The notes beneath the pieces were generated by a model that was not told where the DNA came from, did no database searches, and was given only the letters and a program-made list of their open reading frames with translations. A DNA stretch of 64,000 nt from Nonomuraea turcica (lineage in GTDB: Bacteria > Actinomycetota > Actinomycetes > Streptosporangiales > Streptosporangiaceae), in contig NZ_JAUZQF010000022.1 in assembly GCF_030718205.1 (NCBI RefSeq), positions 124,001 to 188,000 of the forward strand, given 5' to 3'. How positions within the stretch are numbered: the first letter of the stretch is position 1; each line of letters begins with the position of its first letter. The position numbers and the translations under genes were made by a program. This document shows, in pieces, positions 46,229 to 54,932 of this stretch.

Positions 46229-46286
46229 GCGCATTCCTGAGGCCGTCCTAGGCCTATCTGGAGCTGGTGCGCCCTGCCTCGCCGCT

Positions 46287-46781
46287 TCAGAACTCGGACG
46301 CGGTCAGGCGGCCCGTCCGGACGTCGTAGACCGCACCGGCCACCGGCATGTCCGCGGGCAGGAACGGGCTGGTGCGGATACGGGTCAGATCGTGGCGCAG
46401 CGCCTCGTACTGGTCGGGCACCGTATGAAACTCCAGGCTGCGGGTGTCCACCCCGCGCTCACTGGTGAGAGCGTGCACGTCCGCGTCCGTCACCTTGGCC
46501 ATGCCGCAGTCCGTGTGCGGCATGACCAGCACGCGCTCGACCCCGAGCAGGTAAACGGCCAGTACCAGCGTCCGCAGCACGTCATCAGTCACGCGGGCGC
46601 CGGCGTTGCGGAGAATCTTGGCGTCCCCCGCCTGCAACCCGAGCAGGCCGAGCGGGTCGATGCGCGAGTCCATGCAGGTCACGACCGCCAGCCTGCGGGC
46701 TGCCCGGCCGGTGAGCTCGGAGCTCCCGAAGTCTTTCGCAAACTTAGCGTTGGCGGCATACAGGTCGTCGAACGCACTCAT
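46287..46781 (-). CDS. Beta-class carbonic anhydrase
   Basis: A 164-residue zinc enzyme interconverting CO2 and bicarbonate. Zinc ligands and catalytic pair: VTCMDSRIDP (Cys, and the Asp-Arg dyad) and MPHTDCGM (His and Cys). RNAGARVTDDVLRTLVLAVYLLG is the conserved helix between them. At this length it is the short form related to mycobacterial CanA (Rv1284). ATG 46781 starts the family-like MSAFDDLYAANAKFA; the upstream in-frame extension (to 46865) is not conserved-looking. It supplies bicarbonate for carboxylases or handles CO2, and has no operon partner. Confidence 0.92.
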   Translation of the reverse strand: MSAFDDLYAANAKFAKDFGSSELTGRAARRLAVVTCMDSRIDPLGLLGLQAGDAKILRNAGARVTDDVLRTLVLAVYLLGVERVLVMPHTDCGMAKVTDADVHALTSERGVDTRSLEFHTVPDQYEALRHDLTRIRTSPFLPADMPVAGAVYDVRTGRLTASEF

Positions 46782-46922
46782 GTCCCAGATGATGACACCA
46801 CCCTCAAAAGTGGCTGCTCCCGGGGTGGCGACAGGCGGGAGTTGGCAAAGGTCCCACGAAAGCACGTCACCTTGCGTGATGATGTCGTAGCCGCATGTAC
46901 GTGATCTAAGAAGGTTTCAGTC

Positions 46923-47240
46923 GTGACCAGGTCCGAATCGCTCGCCGCGTATCTCCGTGCTCAAGCCTGGCGCCGCCTTGACCGCGTGGAGTCCAACGAC
47001 GACGGTCGCAACGCCAGGTGCGCGCTGGCCCTCATCGACACCGCCGCCTACGCCGCCAGCCTGCCCGATGACGATCCGCTCATCCTGATGCTGGACCAGG
47101 CGGGCTGCTTCGGGCCATTGGGGTGTGAGGAGTTCGATCCCGGGGACGCGGGCGCCCGGCTGATCCGGCACTGGCAGGGCGGCCAGCCGCACGAGCTCCT
47201 ACTCGCGCTCCCGACGGCGATCTCCGCCTCCACCCGCTGA
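46923..47240 (+). CDS. Conserved hypothetical protein, 105 residues
   Basis: Not assigned. It starts at GTG 46923 (AAGGTTTCAGTC upstream, weak Shine-Dalgarno) and encodes an acidic, mostly helical protein: SLAAYLRAQAWRRLDRVE, ARCALALIDTAAYAASLPDDDPLILMLDQAGCF, FDPGDAGARLIRHWQ, ELLLALPTAI. There is one cysteine pair (CF..GC) but no metal motif. Codon usage and third-position GC match the neighbours, which argues that it is real. It is divergent from the carbonic anhydrase and is followed directly by a 25-bp tandem repeat array. Confidence 0.65.
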   Translation: MTRSESLAAYLRAQAWRRLDRVESNDDGRNARCALALIDTAAYAASLPDDDPLILMLDQAGCFGPLGCEEFDPGDAGARLIRHWQGGQPHELLLALPTAISASTR

Positions 47241-47681
47241 CCGACCCCACCACCCGATCCCGTCATCCTCGCTCGCCACTCGTGCTCGCCACCTGTGCTC
47301 GCCATCCGCGCCGTCACCTGTGCTCGCCATCCGCGCCGTCACCTGTGCTCGCCATCCGCGCCGTCACCTGTGCTCGCCATCCGCGCCGTCACCTGTGCTC
47401 GCCATCCGCGCCGTCACCCGTGCTCGCCATCCGCGCCGCCATCCCACAGGTGCGCGCCATATCCACGGGTGACGCGCCGTCTTCAAGCGCGGGGCGGCCG
47501 GGTGCGCGCCGTCTTCAAGGGCAAAAGATCTTTTGGGCAACCCCCTCGGGCTGGACGCCGCACTGCGTGCCTTCGGCCCGCTGGGCTCGCCGTAAACGCC
47601 GGTATCGGGCCGTCGCGGGCATGCCCAGCCCCGGTGGTCTGGGCATGCCGAGCGGGGTCAGGCGCAAGCGTTCAGTGCCGT
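47241..47681. other. 441-nt gene-free stretch holding a tandem repeat
   Basis: Between the 105-residue gene and the convergent redoxin. Bases 47291-47440 are six 25-bp units. After these I see no supported gene or terminator. Short ORFs crossing the repeats change frame with each unit. Confidence 0.7.
47291..47440. repeat. 25-bp minisatellite, six tandem units
   Basis: The unit begins ACCTGTGCTCGCCATCCGC and ends GCCGTC. Units start at 47291, 47316, 47341, 47366, 47391 and 47416; the first five are identical and the last differs at two bases. A partial unit precedes at 47278. The 25-nt period is not a multiple of three, so it is not a coding repeat. Confidence 0.95.
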
Positions 47682-48245
47682 TCAGGCGGGCTCGTTGCCC
47701 GGCTTCCACTTGATGCTGCAGCCGAGCGACGGGCTCTGCTCCACGGGCACCTCGCCGCCCTCCAGCAGGGCGTCGATGGCCGCCCGCAGCGACGCGCCGG
47801 TCACCGGCACCGAGTTGCCAGGGCGGGAGCCGTCGAATTCTCCCCGGTAGACGAGCTTGAGCCGGGAGTCGTACAGGAAGAAGTCGGGCGTGCAGGCGGC
47901 CTTGTATGCCTTGGCCACCTCCTGGGTGTCGTCCAGCAGGTACGGGAACGTGAACCCGGCTCTGGCGGCCTGCTCGGCCAGGTGTGTGGGATCGTCGTCC
48001 GGGTAATTAACGCTGTCGTTGCTGCAGATGGCGACGATCGACAGCCGGGCGCCGTAGTCCGCGGCCAGCGCGCCCAGGCCCTTCTCGATGTGCCGCACGT
48101 AGGGGCAGTGGTTGGAGAGGAAGACCACCAGTGTGGCGGGAGAGTCTTTGAGGTCTTCCAGCGAGACGCTGCCGCCGTCGATAGCGGTGAGATCGAAGTC
48201 GGGCGCGGGAGCGCCGAGCGGAACCATGAACGAGTTGACAGCCAT
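47682..48245 (-). CDS. Thioredoxin-fold redoxin (AhpC/TSA-like)
   Basis: About 187 residues, cytoplasmic. Pattern: VPLGAPAPDFDLTAIDGGSVSLEDL, VVFLSNHCPYVRHIEKGLGALAADYG (active-site NHCPYV, with a single cysteine where classical thioredoxins have CxxC), IVAICSNDSVNYPDDDP, FPYLLDDTQEVAKAYKAACTPDFFLYD (cis-proline after a second cysteine) and VYRGEFDGSRPGN. This family of thioredoxin-like proteins is common and its reductant or substrate is uncharacterised. ATG 48245 or 48254 are both possible. It is divergent from the VOC protein, with 36 nt between. Confidence 0.88.
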   Translation of the reverse strand: MAVNSFMVPLGAPAPDFDLTAIDGGSVSLEDLKDSPATLVVFLSNHCPYVRHIEKGLGALAADYGARLSIVAICSNDSVNYPDDDPTHLAEQAARAGFTFPYLLDDTQEVAKAYKAACTPDFFLYDSRLKLVYRGEFDGSRPGNSVPVTGASLRAAIDALLEGGEVPVEQSPSLGCSIKWKPGNEPA

Positions 48246-48281
48246 GGCACCCATTCTCGCAACCACGTCAGAGAGAGGTGA

Positions 48282-48656
48282 ATGATGAGGGGCATCGCGG
48301 AATTCCGGAGCGTCGTCCTCGACACGCCCGATCCCCAAGGGCTGGCCGAGTTCTACTCCCGGCTGCTCGGCTGGCCGATCACGTCGGTCGAGGACGATTG
48401 GGTGGTGGTGACCGACGGAGGGCCGCCCCGGCGGCTGGCGTTCCAGCTCGCACCTGACTTCCGGCCGTCGACCTGGCCCGACCCCGAGCGGCCCCAGCAG
48501 TTCCATCTCGATCTCAGCGTGGACGACATGGAGGAGGCGGAGAAGCGGGCGCTCGAGATCGGCGCCGTCAAGCATGAGTACCAGCCCAGCGAGGACGACA
48601 GCTTCCGGGTGTTCCTCGATCCGGCCGGGCACCCGTTCTGCCTCTGCCGGGACTGA
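48282..48656 (+). CDS. VOC (glyoxalase-fold) protein
   Basis: A 124-residue single-module glyoxalase-like protein: FRSVVLDTPDPQGLAEFYSRLLGWPI, DDWVVVTDGGPPRRLAFQLAPDF, QQFHLDLSVDDMEEAEKRALEIGA and VFLDPAGHPFCLCRD. The QFHLDL histidine and a late acidic residue would be metal ligands if it binds metal. It belongs to the 'glyoxalase-like domain' group, with no known substrate. GAGAGGTGA precedes two adjacent ATGs. It ends at a strong bidirectional terminator opposite parC. Confidence 0.85.
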   Translation: MMRGIAEFRSVVLDTPDPQGLAEFYSRLLGWPITSVEDDWVVVTDGGPPRRLAFQLAPDFRPSTWPDPERPQQFHLDLSVDDMEEAEKRALEIGAVKHEYQPSEDDSFRVFLDPAGHPFCLCRD

Positions 48657-48710
48657 CCCACTCCCGGTCCCTGCTACCAAGCCGGCCCCACTCCAACGCT
48701 AGGCCGTAGA

Positions 48711-48746
48711 CTCCGACGCCCCCGGGGCTTGCCGGGGGCGTCGGAG
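48711..48746. terminator. Bidirectional terminator between the VOC gene and parC
   Basis: CTCCGACGCCCCCGG (48711-48725) and CCGGGGGCGTCGGAG (48732-48746): a perfect 15-bp stem with a 6-nt loop, 8 nt from the parC stop. Confidence 0.88.
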
Positions 48747-48753
48747 GGTGTGG

Positions 48754-51258
48754 CTACTCGTCTTCGGGCGGCGAGGCCGAGGACTCGACGGCGGGCGGGA
48801 GGGCTTCCGGGCCGGAGCCGAGGGCGCCGCCGATGGCGCCGATGGTGTGCGTCAGGCGGACGCCTGAGCCGTCCCGCCGGCCGATCTCCTCCGGCAACGG
48901 CACCGGCTTGCCGACCCCGGACACCGCCTTGGCCGGCGCAGGCCCCGCCCACGCCAGCAGCAACTCGTCCTCGCCCTTCAAGAACCGCTGTGCCCTTACC
49001 CCACCGGTGGCCCGCCCCTTGGCGGGGAACTCGGCGTAGTCGGACACCTTGCCACCGCCCACCTGCGTGCCCGGCAGGGCCGTCGATGACCCGGCGATCG
49101 TGACCACGTGCGCGGGCAGCTCAGGATCGACCACGCCGAACCAGATCACCCTGGCCCCGTCCTCCAGCCGGATCCCCGCCATGCCGCCCGCCGGCCGCCC
49201 CTGCGGTCGCACCAGCGAGGCCGGGAATCGCAGCAACTGGGCGTTGGAGGCGATGAACACCAGGTCGTGCGACTCGGACACCAGCTCGACCGCGCCCACC
49301 ACGGTGTCGCCGTCCTTCAAGGTGATCACTTCGAAGTCGTCGCGGTTGGCAGGGTAGTCGGGCACCACCCGCTTGACCACGCCCTGCGCCGTGCCCAGGG
49401 TCAGCCCGGGCCCGTCGGGATCCAGCGAGCCCAGCCCGATGACCTGCTCGTCGGGCTGCAGTGAGACGTATTCGGAGACCGGGTGACCGCCGGACAGCGA
49501 CGGCGGGTTGGCCGTGGACGGCAGAGTCGGCAGGTCCACAACCTGCACCCGGATCAGCCGGCCCAGCGACGTCACCACGCCGACCTCGCCCCGCACCGAG
49601 GTGCGTACCGCCGAGACCAGCACGTCATGGGCCGAACGTTCGCCCTCGCCCGGCAGCGGCGTCGCGTCGGAGGTGCGGGCCAGCAGGCCGGTCGACGACA
49701 GCAGCGCCAGGCACGGGTCGTCGGCCACCTGGAGCGAGACAACGGGGGTCCGGGCCACGCCGGGGGCCTCCAGCAGGACCGTGCGGCGCGGCGTGCCGTA
49801 TTTCTTGGCCACGTCGGCCAGCTCGCCCGAGACGACCTGGCGCATCTTGGCCTCCGAGGACAGGATCTCGGTCAGCTTGGCGATCTCGTCGCTCAGCGTC
49901 TCCTTCTCCCGGTCCAGCTCCAGCTTGTCGTAGCGGGTCAGGCGGCGCAGCGGCGTGTCGAGGATGTAGGCGGCCTGGATCTCGGTCAGGTCGAACACGT
50001 CCATCAACCGCGTGCGCGCCTGCGCCGAGTCGTCGGAGGCACGGATGACCTGGATGACCTCGTCGATGTTGAGCAGCGCGATAATCAGGCCGTCGACCAG
50101 GTGCAGGCGTTCTTCGCGCTTGCGGCGCCGGTATTCCGACCTGCGGCGCACCACCTCGAGCCGGTGGTCGACGTAGACCTGGAGCAGCTCGCGCAGGCCC
50201 AGCGTGCGCGGCTCGCCGTCCACCAGGGCGACGTTGTTGATGCCGAACGTCTCCTCCATCGGCGTCAGCCGGTAGAGCTCCTCCAGGACGGCCTCGGGGA
50301 TGAAACCGTTTTTGATCTCGATGACCAGCTGCAGGCCCTTGTGCCGGTCGGTGAGATCCTTCAGGTCGGCGATGCCCTGGAGCTTCTTGGAGGTGACCAG
50401 CTCCTTGATCTTGGTGACCACGCGCTCGGGGCCGACGTTGTAGGGCAGCTCGGTGACGATGATGCCCTTGCGGCGCGGGGTGATCTGCTCGACGGCGCAC
50501 TTGGCCCGCATCCGGAACGTGCCACGCCCGGTCTCGTATGCGTCCCGCACGCCCTGCAGCCCGATGATCGAGCCGCCGGTCGGCAGGTCGGGACCGGGCA
50601 CGAACCTCATCAGCTCGTCCAGCGTCGCGTCCGGCTTCTTGATCAGATGCCGGGCGGCCGCCACGACCTCGGTGAGGTTGTGCGGCGCCATGTTGGTCGC
50701 CATGCCGACCGCGATGCCGCTCGTGCCGTTGACCAGCAGGTTGGGGAACGCCGACGGCATGACGCCGGGCTCGGTCTCCTGCCCGTCGTAGTTGGGCTTG
50801 AAGTCGACGGTCTCCTCGTCGAGCGACTCCACCATGAGCATGGCGGCCGGGGCCAGCCTGGCCTCGGTGTATCGCATGGCGGCGGGCAGATCGTCGGGCG
50901 AGCCGAAGTTGCCGTGGCCGTCCACCAGCGGCAGCCGCATGGAGAACGGCTGCGCCAGCCGCACCAGCGCGTCATAGATGGCGGAGTCGCCGTGCGGGTG
51001 CAGCTTGCCCATGACGTCGCCGACGACGCGTGAGGACTTGACGTGCCCGCGGTCGGGGCGCAGGCCCATCTCGCTCATGGAGTAGAGGATGCGCCGCTGC
51101 ACGGGCTTGAGGCCGTCACGCGCGTCGGGCAGGGCCCGCTGGTAGATCACCGAGTAGGCGTACTCGAGAAAGCTCGTGCGCATTTCGGAGGAGACGTCGA
51201 TGTCGACGATCCGCTCCTCAAAGTCCTCAGGCGGGGGTGCAGTCGTACGTCGGGCCAT
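48754..51258 (-). CDS. parC: DNA topoisomerase IV subunit A (type IIA, GyrA-like)
   Basis: An 834-residue breakage-reunion subunit. The winged-helix/tower core has [37 protein letters not shown] (quinolone region with wild-type Ser92 and Asp96) and [10 protein letters not shown] with catalytic Tyr130. A C-terminal beta-pinwheel region begins near residue 510 with repeats such as [15 protein letters not shown] and [13 protein letters not shown] do not see the GyrA-box (QRRGGKG type), which supports topoisomerase IV over gyrase. It pairs with the parE gene 2.6 kb away; the two are convergent and separated by unrelated genes. ATG 51258; no clear promoter is visible. Confidence 0.9.
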   Translation of the reverse strand: MARRTTAPPPEDFEERIVDIDVSSEMRTSFLEYAYSVIYQRALPDARDGLKPVQRRILYSMSEMGLRPDRGHVKSSRVVGDVMGKLHPHGDSAIYDALVRLAQPFSMRLPLVDGHGNFGSPDDLPAAMRYTEARLAPAAMLMVESLDEETVDFKPNYDGQETEPGVMPSAFPNLLVNGTSGIAVGMATNMAPHNLTEVVAAARHLIKKPDATLDELMRFVPGPDLPTGGSIIGLQGVRDAYETGRGTFRMRAKCAVEQITPRRKGIIVTELPYNVGPERVVTKIKELVTSKKLQGIADLKDLTDRHKGLQLVIEIKNGFIPEAVLEELYRLTPMEETFGINNVALVDGEPRTLGLRELLQVYVDHRLEVVRRRSEYRRRKREERLHLVDGLIIALLNIDEVIQVIRASDDSAQARTRLMDVFDLTEIQAAYILDTPLRRLTRYDKLELDREKETLSDEIAKLTEILSSEAKMRQVVSGELADVAKKYGTPRRTVLLEAPGVARTPVVSLQVADDPCLALLSSTGLLARTSDATPLPGEGERSAHDVLVSAVRTSVRGEVGVVTSLGRLIRVQVVDLPTLPSTANPPSLSGGHPVSEYVSLQPDEQVIGLGSLDPDGPGLTLGTAQGVVKRVVPDYPANRDDFEVITLKDGDTVVGAVELVSESHDLVFIASNAQLLRFPASLVRPQGRPAGGMAGIRLEDGARVIWFGVVDPELPAHVVTIAGSSTALPGTQVGGGKVSDYAEFPAKGRATGGVRAQRFLKGEDELLLAWAGPAPAKAVSGVGKPVPLPEEIGRRDGSGVRLTHTIGAIGGALGSGPEALPPAVESSASPPEDE

Positions 51259-51657
51259 CTTGTGCTGCGCGGCTGCCTCGGCCGTCGCGCCGAGGGGAAG
51301 CGCATCCTCCTTCTGCTCTCGTGCTGTAACCGTAGCCGTCAGCTCGCTGGAGAAGCGTCAGATCGGCGTGTGAGGCGTCGACGTCACCCGTCCCGGTCGC
51401 GAGGCGATGGCGGCCAGAGGCGCGTGCCGTCGCGCGACCAGTAGGGGTTCCGGTGTGTTCGCCTTTGGAGATGATGGCACGAGCCGGGTCCCCTGTGGCA
51501 TATCCAGCCATGGAAGACGCCTCCTCGCCGATGACTGAGCTGGTCATCCACCCGGCAGGGAAGCCGGGAAAGGTATGACGGCGAACATCGTGCCCGAACC
51601 ACGATGGTACTCGATGCCGGCCACTTATCGCAGGCTTGTTCGATAGCGTATCTCTGG
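51259..51657. other. 400-nt intergenic region between parC and the dioxygenase promoter
   Basis: No supported gene. It should contain the parC promoter on the minus strand, but I cannot pick one with confidence. ORFs crossing it lack Shine-Dalgarno sequences and family features. Confidence 0.6.
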
Positions 51658-51686
51658 TTGACCAAGCAATTGCTTGGTGTTACTTT
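51658..51686 (+). promoter_or_regulatory. Consensus-like promoter with an 18-bp palindromic operator in its spacer
   Basis: -35 TTGACC (51658-51663), 17-nt spacer, -10 TACTTT (51681-51686). The perfect palindrome ACCAAGCAATTGCTTGGT (51661-51678) starts inside the -35 box and fills the spacer, so a bound repressor would block polymerase. The palindrome type is common for TetR-family regulators (inference). The start codon is 33 nt downstream. Confidence 0.75.
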
Positions 51687-51718
51687 GCCGACGAGGATTC
51701 CGCGTTCCCGGAGGCGTC

Positions 51719-52543
51719 ATGATCGAGTTTCATCCCGTGACCAAGCACATCGGCGCCGAGGTCACCGGGGTCGATCTGCGCAAGCCGCTGTCGCAGGAAG
51801 AGGTCGCGACTCTGCGGGAGGGCTGGCTCAAGCACCTCGTGCTGTTCTTCCGCGACCAGCACATCGACGACGAGCAGCACCTGCAGTTCGCCCTGAACTT
51901 CGGCACGCTCAACCACCCGGCCTTCAAGAAGGACTCCGCCAGCCCCATCCATGTGCTCGACCAGACCTCACCCAAGGGCGAGGGGGGCGACGAGTGGCAC
52001 AGCGACAACACCTTCGAGCCCACGCCGCCCATGGGCTCGCTGTTGCGCTGCGTCCAGCTGCCCAGCGTGGGCGGTGACACGTGCTGGGCGAACACCTACC
52101 TGGCGTACGAAACGTTGTCCCCGTCGCTGCAGCGGTTGTGTGACGAGCTGACGGCCGTGCACGACATCACGATGTCGATGAAGAAGGCGATCGCCAAGGG
52201 GCATCCGTTCGACCTGGCCGAGATCCAGGCCAAGTGGCCGCCGATCGAGCGCCCGGTGGTGCGCGTGCACGCGGAGACGGGCAGGAAGGCCCTGTTCGTT
52301 AACCGGTCCTCGACGACGCGCCTGGTCGGCCTGTCGGACCGGGAGAACGAGGCGCTGCTGCCGTTCCTAATCGATCACATCCGCTCGCCGGAGTACCAGT
52401 GCCGCCTGCGGTGGCGGCCCGGCACCCTGGCCTTCTGGGACAACCGGCCGACCCAGCACTACGCGGTGGCCGACTACACCGAGCGCCGCCGCATGCACCG
52501 GGTCACGATCAACGCCTTCCCGGAGCACGGGGATCCGTCCTGA
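51719..52543 (+). CDS. TauD/TfdA-family Fe(II)/2-oxoglutarate dioxygenase
   Basis: A 274-residue non-heme iron oxygenase. Motifs: TKHIGAEVTGVDLRKPLS, VLFFRDQHIDDEQHLQFALNFGTLN, EWHSDNTF (HxD iron ligands), TCWANTYLAYETLS and FWDNRPTQHYAVADY (distal His ligand), then R(R)MHRVTI with the 2-oxoglutarate-binding arginine. It closely follows the TauD pattern, which hydroxylates sulfonates or related carboxylates; the exact substrate is unknown. ATG 51719 has GGAGG upstream. It stands alone under a promoter with a palindromic operator. Confidence 0.92.
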   Translation: MIEFHPVTKHIGAEVTGVDLRKPLSQEEVATLREGWLKHLVLFFRDQHIDDEQHLQFALNFGTLNHPAFKKDSASPIHVLDQTSPKGEGGDEWHSDNTFEPTPPMGSLLRCVQLPSVGGDTCWANTYLAYETLSPSLQRLCDELTAVHDITMSMKKAIAKGHPFDLAEIQAKWPPIERPVVRVHAETGRKALFVNRSSTTRLVGLSDRENEALLPFLIDHIRSPEYQCRLRWRPGTLAFWDNRPTQHYAVADYTERRRMHRVTINAFPEHGDPS

Positions 52544-52770
52544 GTGCGGTTCCGAACGTCCGCCCTGCCCGTTGTGCCGGCTCGCGATTCACCACGCGGC
52601 CGGCCCACGAGGCGCACGTATCGGCGCCCGGCTCGGTGAACCGGAGGAGCGTTCCCCTGGACGGGGCCCGGCCCCGTGCGGCGGGTGGAGCCCAGTCGGC
52701 GCAGCCGTACAGGATGGGGTTTCACCAGGAGGAGCGCGAACCACGGCGGGAAAGGTGGTAACAAGGGTGC

Positions 52771-54888
52771 ATGATTGACGCCCCAGATGCCGGGATGCTG
52801 CGGCAAGAGGCCGAGGAACGCCTTCAAGCGCTGGCCGGAGCGCACGCGAGGCTCCGCGACGACCAGTGGGCGGCCATCGAGGCCCTCGTCCTCGACCGGC
52901 GCAGGGTGCTGGTCGTGCAGCGCACCGGCTGGGGCAAGTCGGCCGTCTACTTCGTGGCCACCGCGCTCCTGCGGGAGCTGGGTGAGGGCCCCACGGTCAT
53001 CGTCTCGCCGCTGCTGGCGCTGATGCGCAACCAGATCGCCGCCGCCGAGCGGGCCGGCATCAGGGCCGTCACGATCAACTCCGCCAACCCGGAGGCGTGG
53101 GAGGAGATCTACGGCCAGGTCGCCGACGGCATGGTGGACGTGCTGCTGGTCAGTCCCGAGCGGCTCAACAACCCCGACTTCCGCGACAACGTGCTGCCCG
53201 AGCTGGCCGAGAGCGCCGGGCTCGTGGTGGTCGACGAGGCGCACTGCATCTCCGACTGGGGCCACGACTTCAGGCCCGACTACCGCAGGCTGGCGCGGCT
53301 GTTCGAGGACCTGCCGCCCGGCATCCCCGTCCTGGCCACCACCGCCACCGCCAACGCCCGCGTCACCCGCGACGTGGCCGAGCAGATGCGCCTCCCCGCG
53401 GAGCTGCGGCCCGACGGGGACGACACGCTCGTGCTGCGTGGGCCGCTGGAGCGCGAGAGCCTGCACCTGTCCGTCGTACGCCTGCCCACGGCCGAGCAAC
53501 GGCTGGCGTGGCTGGCCCAGACGCTGCGTGAGCTGCCCGGCTCCGGCATCGTCTACACGCTGACCGTGGCCGCCGCCCACGAGATCGCGGGCTACCTGCG
53601 CGAGCAGGGGCACGAGGTGGCCGCCTACTCCGGTCAGACCGACCCGGCCGAGCGGCTGGCGGCCGAGGAAGCACTGCTCAGCAACAAGATCAAGGCGTTG
53701 GTGGCCACGAGCGCGCTCGGGATGGGCTTCGACAAGCCCGACCTGGGATTCGTCGTGCACGTGGGGGCGCCGCAGTCGCCGGTCGCCTACTACCAGCAGG
53801 TCGGCCGGGCCGGACGCGGGGTGGAGCGGGCCGAGGTGATCCTGCTGCCCGGTGTCGAGGACCGCGACATCTGGGCCTATTTCGCCTCGCTGGCGTTCCC
53901 GCCCGAACCCGTCGTCCGCGCCACGCTCCAGACCCTCGAAGAACGCGGCGGTGTCATGTCCACCCCCGCGCTCGAGACCGCCGTCGATCTGAGCCGCAGC
54001 CGCCTGGAGATGATGCTCAAGGTCCTCGACGTGGACGGCGCCGTCCGGCGGGTCAAGGGCGGCTGGGAGGCCACCGGGGAGCCGTGGGCGTACGACACCG
54101 AGCGTTACACCCGCATCGCCGCCGAGCGCAGGGCCGAGCAGGAGGCCATGCTCGGCTACCTGACCACGACCGAGTGCAGGGAGCACTACCTGCGCAGGCA
54201 CCTCGACGACGAGACCGCCCGGCCCTGCGGCCGCTGCGACAACTGCACGGGCAGGCACCGCTCGCCGGAGATCGCCGCGCAGGCCGTGGAAACCGCCCGC
54301 GAGCGGTTGAGCAGGCCCGGTGTCGAGATCGAGGCCCGCAAACAGTGGCCGACCGGCCTGGCCGACCTGTCCGGGCGGATCAAGCCGGAGCTGGGCGCGG
54401 AGCCGGGCCGGGCGCTCGGGCGGCTGACCGACATCGGGTGGGGCAACCGGCTGCGAGAGCTGTTCAACGGCGACGACGGGCCGATGGCCGACGACATGTT
54501 CGCGGCCGTCGTACGGGTGCTGTCCGCCTGGGACTGGCGTGAGCGGCCGGTGGCCGTGGTCAGCGTTCCGTCCGCGACGCGGCCGAAGCTCGTGCGCTCG
54601 TTCGCCGAGCGGCTGGCACAGGTCGGGCGGCTGACCAACCTCGGGGAGCTGGGCTATCGGGCCGGCTCGCCCGGACAGCAGTTCAACAGCGCCAAGCGGG
54701 TCCAGGCGGTCAGAGGCACCCTGGCCATGCCCAAGGACCTCGGCGCCCAGATCGCCCAGTGCGGCGGGCCCGTCCTGCTCGTGGACGACCGGGTCGACAC
54801 CGGGTGGACGATGACGCTGGCCACCGCCCTCGTCCGCCACGCCGGCGCTCCGGCCGTGCTGCCGCTGGCCCTGGCGACCGTCAGCTGA
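52771..54888 (+). CDS. RecQ-family DNA helicase with a phosphoribosyltransferase-like C-terminus
   Basis: A 705-residue ATP-dependent helicase. Walker A QRTGWGKSAVY (about 48-58), DEAH box VVDEAHCISDWGHDFRPDYRRL (about 150), motif III TTATAN, motif V GMGFDKPDLG and motif VI QVGRAGRG. A RecQ-type zinc knuckle (CREHYLRRHLDD..CGRCDNC) sits near residues 470-490. There is no HRDC domain; instead the last ~170 residues contain a phosphoribosyltransferase-like segment, VLLVDDRVDTGWTMTLATALVR (about 668-690), seen in other actinobacterial RecQ-like proteins. It probably acts in recombination or repair; the role of the tail is unknown. ATG 52771. Confidence 0.9.
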   Translation: MIDAPDAGMLRQEAEERLQALAGAHARLRDDQWAAIEALVLDRRRVLVVQRTGWGKSAVYFVATALLRELGEGPTVIVSPLLALMRNQIAAAERAGIRAVTINSANPEAWEEIYGQVADGMVDVLLVSPERLNNPDFRDNVLPELAESAGLVVVDEAHCISDWGHDFRPDYRRLARLFEDLPPGIPVLATTATANARVTRDVAEQMRLPAELRPDGDDTLVLRGPLERESLHLSVVRLPTAEQRLAWLAQTLRELPGSGIVYTLTVAAAHEIAGYLREQGHEVAAYSGQTDPAERLAAEEALLSNKIKALVATSALGMGFDKPDLGFVVHVGAPQSPVAYYQQVGRAGRGVERAEVILLPGVEDRDIWAYFASLAFPPEPVVRATLQTLEERGGVMSTPALETAVDLSRSRLEMMLKVLDVDGAVRRVKGGWEATGEPWAYDTERYTRIAAERRAEQEAMLGYLTTTECREHYLRRHLDDETARPCGRCDNCTGRHRSPEIAAQAVETARERLSRPGVEIEARKQWPTGLADLSGRIKPELGAEPGRALGRLTDIGWGNRLRELFNGDDGPMADDMFAAVVRVLSAWDWRERPVAVVSVPSATRPKLVRSFAERLAQVGRLTNLGELGYRAGSPGQQFNSAKRVQAVRGTLAMPKDLGAQIAQCGGPVLLVDDRVDTGWTMTLATALVRHAGAPAVLPLALATVS

Positions 54889-54914
54889 CGCCGGCGTTCA
54901 GCACGCCCGGCGTC
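54887..54914. terminator. Hairpin between convergent RecQ-like and PfkB genes
   Basis: GACGCCGG (54887-54894) and CCGGCGTC (54907-54914) with a 12-nt loop, beginning at the recQ stop codon. It has moderate strength and no T-run. Confidence 0.45.
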
Positions 54915-54932
54915 CTGTCTAGGACGAGCTGT

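Noticed and set aside
47291-47440. Tandem repeats considered as a CRISPR array
   Set aside because: Units are directly adjacent with no unique spacers, and no cas genes are present.
49483-51033. 516-codon plus-strand ORF opposite parC
   Set aside because: Mirror frame of parC, rich in His/Asp/Gln repeats typical of antisense GC-rich frames.
48754-51258. GyrA instead of ParC
   Set aside because: No GyrA-box motif seen in the C-terminal pinwheel, and a ParE-type gene is nearby; ParC is the better call, though the two families are close.
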